Shown one piece after another: positions 1-5,958 of a DNA stretch of 8,714 bases (position 1 is the first letter of the stretch; each line of letters starts with the position of its first letter). A model generated the notes under the pieces. It saw only the letters and a list, made by a program, of their open reading frames with translations, searched no databases and was not told the DNA's origin. The position numbers and the translations under genes were made by a program. This stretch comes from Bacteroidota bacterium (GTDB taxonomy: Bacteria > Bacteroidota > Ignavibacteria > Ignavibacteriales > Ignavibacteriaceae): positions 1 to 8,714 of the forward strand of contig JAJYIL010000102.1 in NCBI GenBank assembly GCA_021790055.1. Reading direction: 5' to 3'.

Positions 1-2
1 AA

Positions 3-1076
3 GTATCACTAAAAGAAAATTCATATCCAATCTTTATAGGAAGCGGAATCTTAAATCAATTTGAACGGCTTCTGCAAAGGTACAGCTTTAACAAAAATTT
101 GTTGTTCATTATAGACAAAAATGTAGAAAAGGTACAACCGGATAAAATTAAAAGGTGTATCTCTTCAAGAGGTAAAAAGATAAATTTTTATCACCTCTCT
201 CCTGGAGAAAAATCCAAATCCTACATTGAGCTTAATCGGATATATTCTTTCCTGCTGAGGAATAATTATGGAAGGGATTCAACGATTGTTGCTATTGGCG
301 GGGGAGTAACCGGCGACCTTGCCGGCTTTGCTGCCGCTTCCTTTATGCGTGGAGTTCAATTGATCCATATTCCAACTACTTTGCTTGCCGCTGTCGACAG
401 CTCAATCGGAGGAAAGACAGGTATCAATTTCGAAAAGAAAAAAAATATGATAGGCGCATTCTATCAGCCCGCGTTCGTTCTAATTGATACTGATCTGCTT
501 AAGACTCTGCCCAAACCGGAATTGACCTCAGGCTTTGGTGAGATAGTTAAGTATGCCTTCCTTGCAGATGAAAAGTTTTTTGCTTTTGCGGCAGGTAATT
601 ACAATAGGATTTATGATTATGACGTTGAAGTCCTTCAAAAATTAATTTATGATTCTGTCGCGATAAAGGCTTCAGTCGTTTCACATGATGAAAAAGAAGC
701 CGGATTAAGAAAGATATTGAACCTCGGGCATACATTTGCCCATGCGTTTGAAACAAAATTAAGCTTTAGGATAAAGCACGGCGAAGCTGTAGGCGCCGGA
801 ATTATTGCGGCGTTATTTCTTTCGAATAATATTGGACTTCTTGATTCAAATACTCTTACAGATTTGCTTACCCTACCTCTTAAAATTAAAATCCCTAAGA
901 AGCTGAGGGGATTAGATAAGGAAGATTTGTTTAACATTATGCTCCATGATAAAAAGAATAGGAATGAGCGGATCAAGTATGTTCTTTTATCAGGCATAGG
1001 CAAAATAATTCTGGATGCAGAAGCAGGGAAGAAGGAGATTTTCAAATCGCTTTTTCAAATGGAAAAGATTATTTAA
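3..1076 (+). CDS. aroB: 3-dehydroquinate synthase, 5' end cut by window edge
   Basis: Cytoplasmic NAD- and metal-dependent enzyme that converts DAHP to 3-dehydroquinate, the second step of the shikimate pathway. The frame is open from the first complete codon at base 3, and the residues before the TTG at 99 (SYPIFIGSGILNQFERLL) are typical AroB N-terminus, so 99 is not the start. 357 residues are visible against about 350-365 in the family, so only a few are missing. Motifs in order: GGGVTGDLAGF for NAD binding (about 300-332), PTTLLAAVDSSIGGKTGIN (about 372-428), the metal-ligand Glu in SGFGEIVKYA (codon 540-542), LNLGHTFAHAFE with ligand and catalytic His (about 717-752), and KHGEAVGAG with a further ligand His (codon 777-779). 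The stop codon TAA at 1074-1076 lies inside the left arm of an inverted repeat. Nothing upstream is visible to judge an operon. Family identity is near certain. Confidence 0.97.
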   Translation, partial: VSLKENSYPIFIGSGILNQFERLLQRYSFNKNLLFIIDKNVEKVQPDKIKRCISSRGKKINFYHLSPGEKSKSYIELNRIYSFLLRNNYGRDSTIVAIGGGVTGDLAGFAAASFMRGVQLIHIPTTLLAAVDSSIGGKTGINFEKKKNMIGAFYQPAFVLIDTDLLKTLPKPELTSGFGEIVKYAFLADEKFFAFAAGNYNRIYDYDVEVLQKLIYDSVAIKASVVSHDEKEAGLRKILNLGHTFAHAFETKLSFRIKHGEAVGAGIIAALFLSNNIGLLDSNTLTDLLTLPLKIKIPKKLRGLDKEDLFNIMLHDKKNRNERIKYVLLSGIGKIILDAEAGKKEIFKSLFQMEKII

Positions 1077-1292
1077 CCCACAAAATTCATTAGGGATAAA
1101 TTTTTTGCCGAAAGCCGCCTATAAAATTTTTTATTAAAAAATTTTAAGCGGGGTTAGCACCGCCAAGCAAAAGTATGAATTACATTTATTTGCAAATTAA
1201 GGTTTAGTCTTATAAATAGTTTTATAAATTTATGTTAGAGCTTGGCGGCCCGAAGGGCAAATTTTCCTAATGGAAAATTTGGGTTTAATAAC
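1069..1292. repeat. MITE-like imperfect inverted repeat after aroB
   Basis: The left arm (about 1069-1119, with a further CCGCCAAGC at 1160-1168) is similar to the reverse complement of 1240-1292. Both arms, read outside-in, follow the same order: TTATT, AACCCA, an A/T stretch, CATTAGG, AAATTT, GCC, GCCGCC. CCGCCAAGC (1160-1168) and GCTTGGCGG (1240-1248) form a perfect 9-bp inverted pair. Smaller perfect stems sit inside: GCCC-GAA-GGGC at 1248-1258 and a 10-bp stem with TAAT loop at 1258-1281. The central 71 nt (1169-1239) are AT-rich with no open frame. The shape resembles a non-autonomous mobile element or a large RNA hairpin. No transposase or clear target-site duplication is seen. The symmetry is read directly; the mobile nature is inference. 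Confidence 0.55.
1115..1151. other. AT-only palindrome capped by CCGC/GCGG, possible bidirectional terminator
   Basis: AAAATTTTTT (1123-1132) and AAAAAATTTT (1136-1145) pair perfectly around a 3-nt loop, and CCGC (1115-1118) can pair with GCGG (1148-1151) outside it across an unequal internal loop. It is the first strong hairpin after the aroB stop and could end aroB transcription, but the stem is nearly GC-free and lacks a clean trailing T-run. It sits in a segment (1120-1159) flanked by CCGCC on both sides (1115-1119 and 1160-1164) that has no counterpart in the right arm of the surrounding inverted repeat, so it may be a small insertion. Confidence 0.35.
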
Positions 1293-1371
1293 TCGCTTTA
1301 CCCAAATCCTTGGAATGCTGGTAAAGAGGAGTAATGCGATTCGGTAAATTACTCCAACACTCCATTACTCC
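1277..1371. repeat. Cluster of short inverted repeats (ATTTGGGT; GGAGTAAT/ATTACTCC)
   Basis: ATTTGGGT (1277-1284) pairs with ACCCAAAT (1300-1307). This overlaps and would exclude the stem at 1258-1281, so two alternative folds are possible. GGAGTAAT (1328-1335) is followed by ATTACTCC at 1348-1355 and again within ATTACTCCC at 1364-1371, giving one left arm and two possible right arms. No open frame crosses the segment. Such short-motif clusters often mark dispersed intergenic repeats. I cannot assign a family or function. Confidence 0.45.
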
Positions 1372-1472
1372 CAAAATGAATTGTGCGTAAGATCCGTTAA
1401 TTACAATACTAATCAATAGCTTAATATTAACCACAAAAACTGTAGTTTTTTTCAGATTCAATTAGAATAAAC

Positions 1473-1588
1473 GCTTTAAAAGAGGACTGCCGGATTGAGG
1501 GATAATCCGGCAGTTAGAGTGACATTCTTGTAGGAGGGATGTTATGCTTAAAACTATTTTCTATTTTCACACTAAGCTTATCAACTGA
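1473..1588 (+). repeat. Hairpin-box unit A upstream of nadA, with 14-codon ORF
   Basis: First of two related units. Order: box GCTTTAAAA then GAGGACTG (1473-1489), an 11-bp perfect stem ACTGCCGGATT (1486-1496) / AATCCGGCAGT (1504-1514) with 7-nt loop, AGGAGGG (1532-1538), and a 25-nt box (1542-1566) identical in unit B. The box starts a tiny frame, ATG 1544 to TGA 1588, MLKTIFYFHTKLIN, five bases after the AGGAGGG, a good ribosome-binding site. It could be a leader peptide, the relic 5' end of a gene whose product began MLKTIFYF, or no protein at all. The unit lies in the 882-nt stretch between aroB and nadA. A weak AT hairpin followed by T residues (AAAAAC-TGTA-GTTTTT, 1435-1450) lies just before it. 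The repeat is certain; its role is unknown. Confidence 0.6.
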
Positions 1589-1709
1589 CATGCCAGGAAA
1601 ATATTTTGCTTTTCGCTTCTTTTTGAAGGTTTTGTGTAGTAAAGGAAGATTTTTACAGGTAATAATTACCTAAGGCATTACGTTTTTTCCACCGGCAGTT
1701 TTTATTTTT

Positions 1710-1799
1710 GCTTTAAAAGGAGGACTGGCAGGTATGTGAATGACCTGCCAGCAATTGTGAAGGATTATGCTTAAAACTATTTTCTATTTCAGATTATAA
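1710..1799 (+). repeat. Hairpin-box unit B upstream of nadA, with 10-codon ORF
   Basis: Second unit, 237 bp after unit A. Box GCTTTAAAA then GGAGGACTG (1710-1727), a 9-bp perfect stem CTGGCAGGT (1725-1733) / ACCTGCCAG (1743-1751) with 9-nt loop, then the same 25-nt box (1765-1789) opening a frame ATG 1767 to TAA 1799, MLKTIFYFRL, with AAGGA only 2 nt before the ATG. The stem sequence differs from unit A in both halves yet still pairs fully, so pairing has been kept while sequence changed. Between the units is a perfect 15-nt palindrome (AGGTAAT-A-ATTACCT, 1657-1671). Bases 1800-1958, up to nadA, show nothing I can name. Confidence 0.6.
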
Positions 1800-1958
1800 A
1801 CTTCAACTCGTATGCCAGTTTCATTTTTAACCGAAATGATGATAACCGTAAACAGTCGGTGGCTTCTTTTAGGAATTTGTGCTTATTTGTGTTTAGTATG
1901 AGACATAGCAATTCAAAAATAATTATTAAATTTGCCGCGTATAAAATTACCGGAGTTT

Positions 1959-2903
1959 ATGAAAATGAATGATCTTCAATTAGATATTGATATTGAGGGA
2001 GAGATAAAGCTACTTAAAAAAGATTTGAACGCAGTAATCTTAGCCCATTATTACCAGGAATCGGAAATACAGGATCTTGCGGATTTTGTCGGCGACAGCC
2101 TGGAACTTGCGAGAAAAGCCAGGTCGACCGATGCAGATGTAATTGTATTTGCAGGCGTTCATTTCATGGCTGAAACTGCCAAGATATTAAACCCGGACAA
2201 GCTTGTACTCTTACCCGATCTTGATGCGGGCTGTTCACTTGCGGATAGCTGCCCGGCGCCCTTGTTCAAGGCGTTCAGAGAACGGCATCCGGATCATGTA
2301 GCGATTACGTATATAAATTGTACCGCCGAAGTAAAAGCTCTTAGCGATATTATATGCACTTCAAGCAATGCTGAAAAAATTATCAACCAGATACCTGAAG
2401 ATAAGCCGGTTTTATTTTCCCCGGATAGAAACCTCGGAAAATATTTAATGAAGAAGACGGGAAGAAAAATGCTCTTATGGGATGGCTCTTGCATTGTTCA
2501 TGAGACCTTCAGCGAAAGAAAGATTATTGATTTGAAGGTGCAATATCCGGATGCGAAAATTATTGCGCACCCCGAATGTGAAGATGCGCTTCTTAGCCAC
2601 GCTGAGTTTGTCGGCTCAACCAGCAAGCTGCTCAGCTTTATCCTATCAGATAATTCTTCAAGATATATTGTTGCTACCGAGCCTGGCATAATTCATCAGA
2701 TGGAAAAAATTGCGCCGCAAAAAGCCTTTATTGCAGCTCCTCCGGATAAGAATTGCAACTGCAACGAATGCCCGTTTATGAGGCTGAACACGATGGAAAA
2801 GCTTTATCTTTGCATGAGGGATAGGAAGCCTGAAATTATTCTCTCGGAAGATATTATTAAAAGAGCGCTGCGTCCGATTGAAAGGATGCTTGAAATGAGT
2901 TAA
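1959..2903 (+). CDS. nadA: Quinolinate synthase
   Basis: Cytoplasmic [4Fe-4S] enzyme that condenses iminoaspartate with dihydroxyacetone phosphate to quinolinate, the precursor of NAD. Numbered from the ATG at 1959 (314 residues): NAVILAHYYQ near 24-33, GDSLELARKA near 45-54, and the three expected cluster cysteines at C92 (DAGCSLADSC), C178 (WDGSCIVHE) and C271 of the CxCxxC-like run (NCNCNECPFM). EFVGSTSKLL and ATEPGIIHQM are also typical of the family. Length matches the shorter NadA type. The open frame reaches back to a TTG at 1932, but GGAG at 1952-1955 points to ATG 1959 (3-nt gap) or ATG 1965 (9-nt gap); 1965 has the better spacing. The stop shares bases with the stop of the convergent kinase gene. 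No nadB or nadC is in the window, and the long structured region upstream may carry its control. Confidence 0.96.
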   Translation: MKMNDLQLDIDIEGEIKLLKKDLNAVILAHYYQESEIQDLADFVGDSLELARKARSTDADVIVFAGVHFMAETAKILNPDKLVLLPDLDAGCSLADSCPAPLFKAFRERHPDHVAITYINCTAEVKALSDIICTSSNAEKIINQIPEDKPVLFSPDRNLGKYLMKKTGRKMLLWDGSCIVHETFSERKIIDLKVQYPDAKIIAHPECEDALLSHAEFVGSTSKLLSFILSDNSSRYIVATEPGIIHQMEKIAPQKAFIAAPPDKNCNCNECPFMRLNTMEKLYLCMRDRKPEIILSEDIIKRALRPIERMLEMS

Positions 2904-4117
2904 GCTTTCTTTAAGATTATTTTGAAGATCGTACCTTCGCCCGGTGCGGATGTCTTAACAAATATTTTTCCTTCATGGTAGGTCTCTATAATTCTTTTTG
3001 ATAGGCTTAAGCCAAGCCCCCATCCTCTTCTTTTAGTGCTGTAGCCGGGGCGGAATATATCTTTACGCCTCTTCATTTCAATTCCTTTACCGTTGTCTAT
3101 TGCCTCAATTTCAACATGATGCCGCATCGCTTTAATATCAAAATTTATTTTCCCTTCCTTGTTCTCAATTGCGTCGAGAGCGTTCTTAATCAGGTTTTCA
3201 ATCACCCATTCAAATAATTCAACATTAAGCTCTGCACATACGGCTTTATCGCCGGTAATTGTCAGGTCGACGTTTCTTCCAGATTGAGGAAGTCTCCTTT
3301 GAAAATAGTCAACTACCTTCTTAACTACTTCATAGACAGATTGTTCCGTTAATTCCGGCGTAGCCCCTATTTTTGAAAACCGGTAAGTGATTTTATTAAG
3401 CTTCTCAACGTCGTTGTCTATCTCTTCGGAAATATCGAGCACTTTGTCGGGATCTTTGTAGCTTATCTTTAGCATTTCGAGCCAGCCCATTAGGCTGGAA
3501 ATAGGCGTTCCGAACTGGTGAGCAGTTTCCTTTGCCATACCGACCCAGATGTTGCTCTGCTCATTCTTTTTGATATTGCTGAATCCGATGTATCCTAGGA
3601 TTATAAATAGCGCTGCTATCACTATCTGAAGGTAAGGATAGTATTTAAGCTGAACTATCAAATCTGAATCGCCGTAGTGAATTCTTTGCAGAACAACCGA
3701 ATCCTTATATGTTACGTTTATCGGGTGATGTACCTTATCCATCTCCTCAGCTTTAGTTTCAAAGAAATTTTCGAGCTGAGCAGCAGAAAGGGAAGTATCA
3801 TAATTTATATTACGGACATCCTTAATATCGTACTTATTTACTATTGCAATTTTATTATCCGGTCCGGTATTGATTAACGGGAAGTCAATCGGCTTAAGAA
3901 TATTTTCAAACAGGAAGGTTATGTCGGCGTCGGTTCTTGATGTATTGGCTACATATTCAATTCCTTTTGCGTAAAGCTGAACTATCTGCCTCTCTTTGAC
4001 TTGTAGCTGCTGGACGAGCATCTGAGTGTAATATAACGTCCCGCCAGCAATCACTATTGCAATAACCAGGAGAGTAATTTTTATGTTGATGGATGCCGGT
4101 CCACCGGACATTTTCAT
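2900..4117 (-). CDS. Membrane sensor histidine kinase (orphan, FCB-type)
   Basis: Two-component sensor of 405 residues. TM helix 1 is about 12-31, an extracytoplasmic domain about 32-158 matches no sensor family I recognise, and TM helix 2 is about 161-180. The dimerisation/phospho-acceptor region has H200 in GMAKETAHQFGTPISSL. The catalytic domain shows the N box ENLIKNALDAI (307-317), G1 DNGKGI (341-346), F box FRPGYST (355-361) and G2 GWGLGLSL (365-372), so all catalytic motifs are present and it should be active. The phospho-acceptor box with Q-F-G-T-P after His, and the YPYLQ..I segment leading into TM2, are familiar from Bacteroidota-group kinases. The start lies one base after the purA stop with no clear ribosome site, implying co-transcription and coupling. 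No response regulator is adjacent, so its partner is elsewhere. The signal sensed is unknown. Confidence 0.93.
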   Translation of the reverse strand: MKMSGGPASINIKITLLVIAIVIAGGTLYYTQMLVQQLQVKERQIVQLYAKGIEYVANTSRTDADITFLFENILKPIDFPLINTGPDNKIAIVNKYDIKDVRNINYDTSLSAAQLENFFETKAEEMDKVHHPINVTYKDSVVLQRIHYGDSDLIVQLKYYPYLQIVIAALFIILGYIGFSNIKKNEQSNIWVGMAKETAHQFGTPISSLMGWLEMLKISYKDPDKVLDISEEIDNDVEKLNKITYRFSKIGATPELTEQSVYEVVKKVVDYFQRRLPQSGRNVDLTITGDKAVCAELNVELFEWVIENLIKNALDAIENKEGKINFDIKAMRHHVEIEAIDNGKGIEMKRRKDIFRPGYSTKRRGWGLGLSLSKRIIETYHEGKIFVKTSAPGEGTIFKIILKKA

Positions 4118-4118
4118 A

Positions 4119-5390
4119 TTAGTTCACAAAAAAAGTTTGATTGCGGTTTGGACCTACCGAAATAATCTTTAGCTCGATGCCGGATGTTTCTGAAATAAAT
4201 TTCAAATAATCTTTTGTCTCTTTGGGAAGATCCGAATAAGACAGGCAGCCTGAGATTTCCTTTTTCCAGCCGGGTAATGTTTCATATACCGGCTTTACCT
4301 TGCTTAGGCGTTCAACATCTGTTGGAAATGATTTTAGAGATCTTCCGTCCAGTTCATAGCCTATGCATACTTTTACTTCGTCAAACTTGCTTAGCACATC
4401 CAGCTTTGTAACTGCAACAGAATCGATTCCGTTTATCATTGCAGAATAGCCTACAAGAAAGGCGTCGAACCAGCCGCATCTGCGCGGTCTGCCTGTTGTT
4501 GCACCATACTCGGCGCCGATTTTTCTTAATAGTTCGCCATCATCATTCAATAGTTCGGTAGGGAAGGGTCCATAGCCTACGCGGGTTGTATAAGCCTTCA
4601 CTATGCCGTAGACGGAATCAATCTTAGTCGGAGGTATCCCGGTACCTGTACAAGCGCCGCCTGAGGTCGGGCTTGATGAAGTTACATAAGGGTATGTTCC
4701 GTGGTCCACATCCAGTAAAGCTCCTTGAGCTCCTTCAAGCAGAATCGACTTGCCTTCGCTTATCGCGCCATTCAAATAAGCCGGCACATCTTTGATATAC
4801 TTGTCTATAAGTTTATCAAACTCGACGTACTGCTTTATAATTTCATCTACGTCAAGCTCTTCGTGTCCGTAAACCTTCTTCAACAGATTATTCTTCTCTT
4901 TAAGATTTTCTCTAATCTTTTCTTCAAGCAATTTCCTGTTTAGAAGATCGACAATCTTGATTCCTTTCCTTGCATACTTATCAATGTAGCATGGACCAAT
5001 GCCGCGCCCGGTAGTGCCGATCTTATTCTCGCCGCTTTCGTTTATTGAATCGAGCAGCTTGTGGTACGGCATAATTAGATGAGCATTATGGCTGATGTAC
5101 AATCTTCCGTCAACTTTTATGTCGTTCTTTTCGAGAAGATTTATTTCTTCGATCAGAGCGGTAGGGTCTATTACAACTCCGTTGCCGATTACACAAATTA
5201 CTTTCTCTCTCAAAATGCCTGAGGGAATTAGATGCAGGATAAACTGCTTATTGTTAATCGACACCGTATGCCCTGCGTTTGCGCCTCCCTGGTAGCGTGT
5301 TACGATGTCGTAGTGTTTACTTAAAATGTCAACTATTTTTCCTTTGCCTTCGTCCCCCCATTGACTGCCAACAAGAACCGTTACACTCAT
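4119..5390 (-). CDS. purA: Adenylosuccinate synthetase
   Basis: Cytoplasmic enzyme joining IMP and aspartate, using GTP, to adenylosuccinate in AMP synthesis. At 423 residues it is full length (family about 430). Motifs in order: P-loop GSQWGDEGKGK (8-18) with catalytic D13, GGANAGHT with catalytic H41, GTTGRGIGP for IMP contact, LLEGAQGALLDVDHGTYPYVTSS, GPFPTEL, GATTGRPRRCGWFD, the guanine-recognition TKLD, and C-terminal GPNRNQTF. The start codon is preceded by AGGA eight bases away. Upstream on the same strand, TTGTTA (5436-5431) and GATAAC (5413-5408) are 17 nt apart and could be a weak sigma-70 promoter, each matching four of six consensus bases. A terminator separates it from the STAS gene, so purA and the kinase probably form their own two-gene operon. 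Confidence 0.99.
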   Translation of the reverse strand: MSVTVLVGSQWGDEGKGKIVDILSKHYDIVTRYQGGANAGHTVSINNKQFILHLIPSGILREKVICVIGNGVVIDPTALIEEINLLEKNDIKVDGRLYISHNAHLIMPYHKLLDSINESGENKIGTTGRGIGPCYIDKYARKGIKIVDLLNRKLLEEKIRENLKEKNNLLKKVYGHEELDVDEIIKQYVEFDKLIDKYIKDVPAYLNGAISEGKSILLEGAQGALLDVDHGTYPYVTSSSPTSGGACTGTGIPPTKIDSVYGIVKAYTTRVGYGPFPTELLNDDGELLRKIGAEYGATTGRPRRCGWFDAFLVGYSAMINGIDSVAVTKLDVLSKFDEVKVCIGYELDGRSLKSFPTDVERLSKVKPVYETLPGWKKEISGCLSYSDLPKETKDYLKFISETSGIELKIISVGPNRNQTFFVN

Positions 5391-5430
5391 TTCGTTTTCC
5401 TATACAAGTTATCTCTTATAATCTTATTCT

Positions 5431-5470
5431 TAACAAAATAAAAACTCCGAATTCGGAAACCCGGAGTTTT
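5431..5470 (-). terminator. Rho-independent terminator of the STAS gene
   Basis: AAAACTCCG (5441-5449) pairs perfectly with CGGAGTTTT (5462-5470) around a 12-nt loop. Read on the - strand the stem ends in CGGAGTTTT and runs into TATTTTG, giving a long T-rich tail. On the + strand the trailing sequence (CAGAATAAAA) is not T-rich, so it works for - strand transcription. It starts 28 nt after the STAS stop and ends before the likely purA promoter. CCGAATTCGG (5447-5456) is a competing palindrome within it. Confidence 0.85.
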
Positions 5471-5497
5471 CAGAATAAAAATCCTTATCGAATAATT

Positions 5498-5839
5498 TTA
5501 GTTGCCGAAGCTTTTAACCGCTTCCTCTACTGTTTCGTATGAATCAAAAATCTGGCTGAGCTTTGTAATTACAAGCAGGCTTTCAATCTTATCTGTGGTT
5601 CTAGCAAGCTTCATAAATCCATCGCCCTTCTTTATGGTCGTCAAGCCCCCAATTAGCATACCTAAGCCGGAGCTGTTCATAAATTTTACTTCAGAGAGGT
5701 CGACTATTATGTTTTTCTTTCCTTCATCCAGCAGCTTGTGAAGCAGCTCATTAAATTCTTTTGTATCGTCACCTCCCATTACATTACCTTTAAGTTCAAT
5801 GACGACGGCGTTGTATTGTTCGTGATACTTTAACTTCAT
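5498..5839 (-). CDS. STAS-domain anti-sigma factor antagonist-like protein
   Basis: 113-residue stand-alone STAS protein of the SpoIIAA/RsbV type. In that family an unphosphorylated antagonist binds an anti-sigma serine kinase and frees a sigma factor. Signs: an N-terminal strand run AVVIELKGNVMGG (11-23), the helix after it, NIIVDLSEVKFMNSSGLGMLIGG (43-65) with the NSSG motif whose second Ser (S57) aligns with the phosphorylated Ser of SpoIIAA, and a C-terminal helix. Length is typical. The start is well supported by AGGAG at 5850-5846, six bases before the ATG. It is monocistronic, ended by its own terminator, and divergent from the ECF sigma gene. No RsbW-like kinase is in the window, so which regulator it serves is open; related STAS proteins also act outside sigma control. 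Confidence 0.92.
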   Translation of the reverse strand: MKLKYHEQYNAVVIELKGNVMGGDDTKEFNELLHKLLDEGKKNIIVDLSEVKFMNSSGLGMLIGGLTTIKKGDGFMKLARTTDKIESLLVITKLSQIFDSYETVEEAVKSFGN

Positions 5840-5861
5840 GAATAACTCCTAAAATTTTGTT

Positions 5862-5877
5862 TCTAATTTAATTAGAC
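5862..5877 (-). promoter_or_regulatory. GTCTAA box and overlapping palindrome upstream of the STAS gene
   Basis: On the - strand, GTCTAA (5877-5872) matches the -10 box seen before the sigma gene, and would place a start about 25 nt before the STAS ATG, leaving room for its AGGAG. A good GGAAC -35 is missing: TGTTCTT at about the right distance matches only four of seven positions of GGAACTT. A sigma-70 reading (TTGCAA, 17 nt, TAAATT) is equally possible. TCTAATT-T-AATTAGA (5862-5876) is a perfect 15-bp palindrome overlapping the box and could be an operator, though short AT palindromes arise by chance. Confidence 0.3.
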
Positions 5878-5926
5878 GCAGTTATTTTTGCAAGAACATT
5901 TGTGCTAAATTCTTATTAAATTTTAG

Positions 5927-5954
5927 GGAACAAAGAAAGAAAATCTCCGTCTAA
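5927..5954 (+). promoter_or_regulatory. Sigma-E-type ECF promoter abutting the sigma gene start
   Basis: GGAAC (5927-5931), a 17-nt gap, then GTCTAA (5949-5954). This agrees in boxes and spacing with the enterobacterial sigma-E consensus GGAACTT-N15-GTCTAA, except that the two T residues after GGAAC are A. The gap is A-rich. The expected transcription start, five to eight bases after the -10 box, falls on or just inside the ATG at 5959, and no Shine-Dalgarno site precedes that ATG. This fits autoregulated, leaderless transcription of the sigma operon. The match is read from sequence; function is inferred. Confidence 0.6.
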
Positions 5955-5958
5955 AACC

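Noticed and set aside
99..101. TTG at 99 as start of aroB
   Set aside because: The frame is open to the window edge and the 32 residues before it match a typical AroB N-terminus, so the gene begins outside the window.
647..1045. 132-codon open frame on the - strand inside aroB
   Set aside because: Fully antisense to a well-supported enzyme gene, with no domain sense or ribosome site; a shadow frame.
1160..1248. Integron attC site
   Set aside because: The CCGCCAAGC/GCTTGGCGG pair with GTTAG nearby is suggestive, but the paired RYYYAAC and GTTRRRY core sites are absent at the ends, and there is no cassette gene or integrase.
1486..1514. Hairpin of unit A as a Rho-independent terminator
   Set aside because: The stem is strong but is followed by TAGAGTGACATT, with no T-run; the same holds for unit B.
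1473..1799. NAD-sensing nadA-type riboswitch
   Set aside because: Two related domains before nadA recall that class, but the units are about 237 bp apart, end 160 nt before the gene, and do not show the class's conserved core as I know it.
2102..2130. GGAACTT inside nadA as another ECF promoter
   Set aside because: No GTCTAA-like box at the right distance and it lies within coding sequence.
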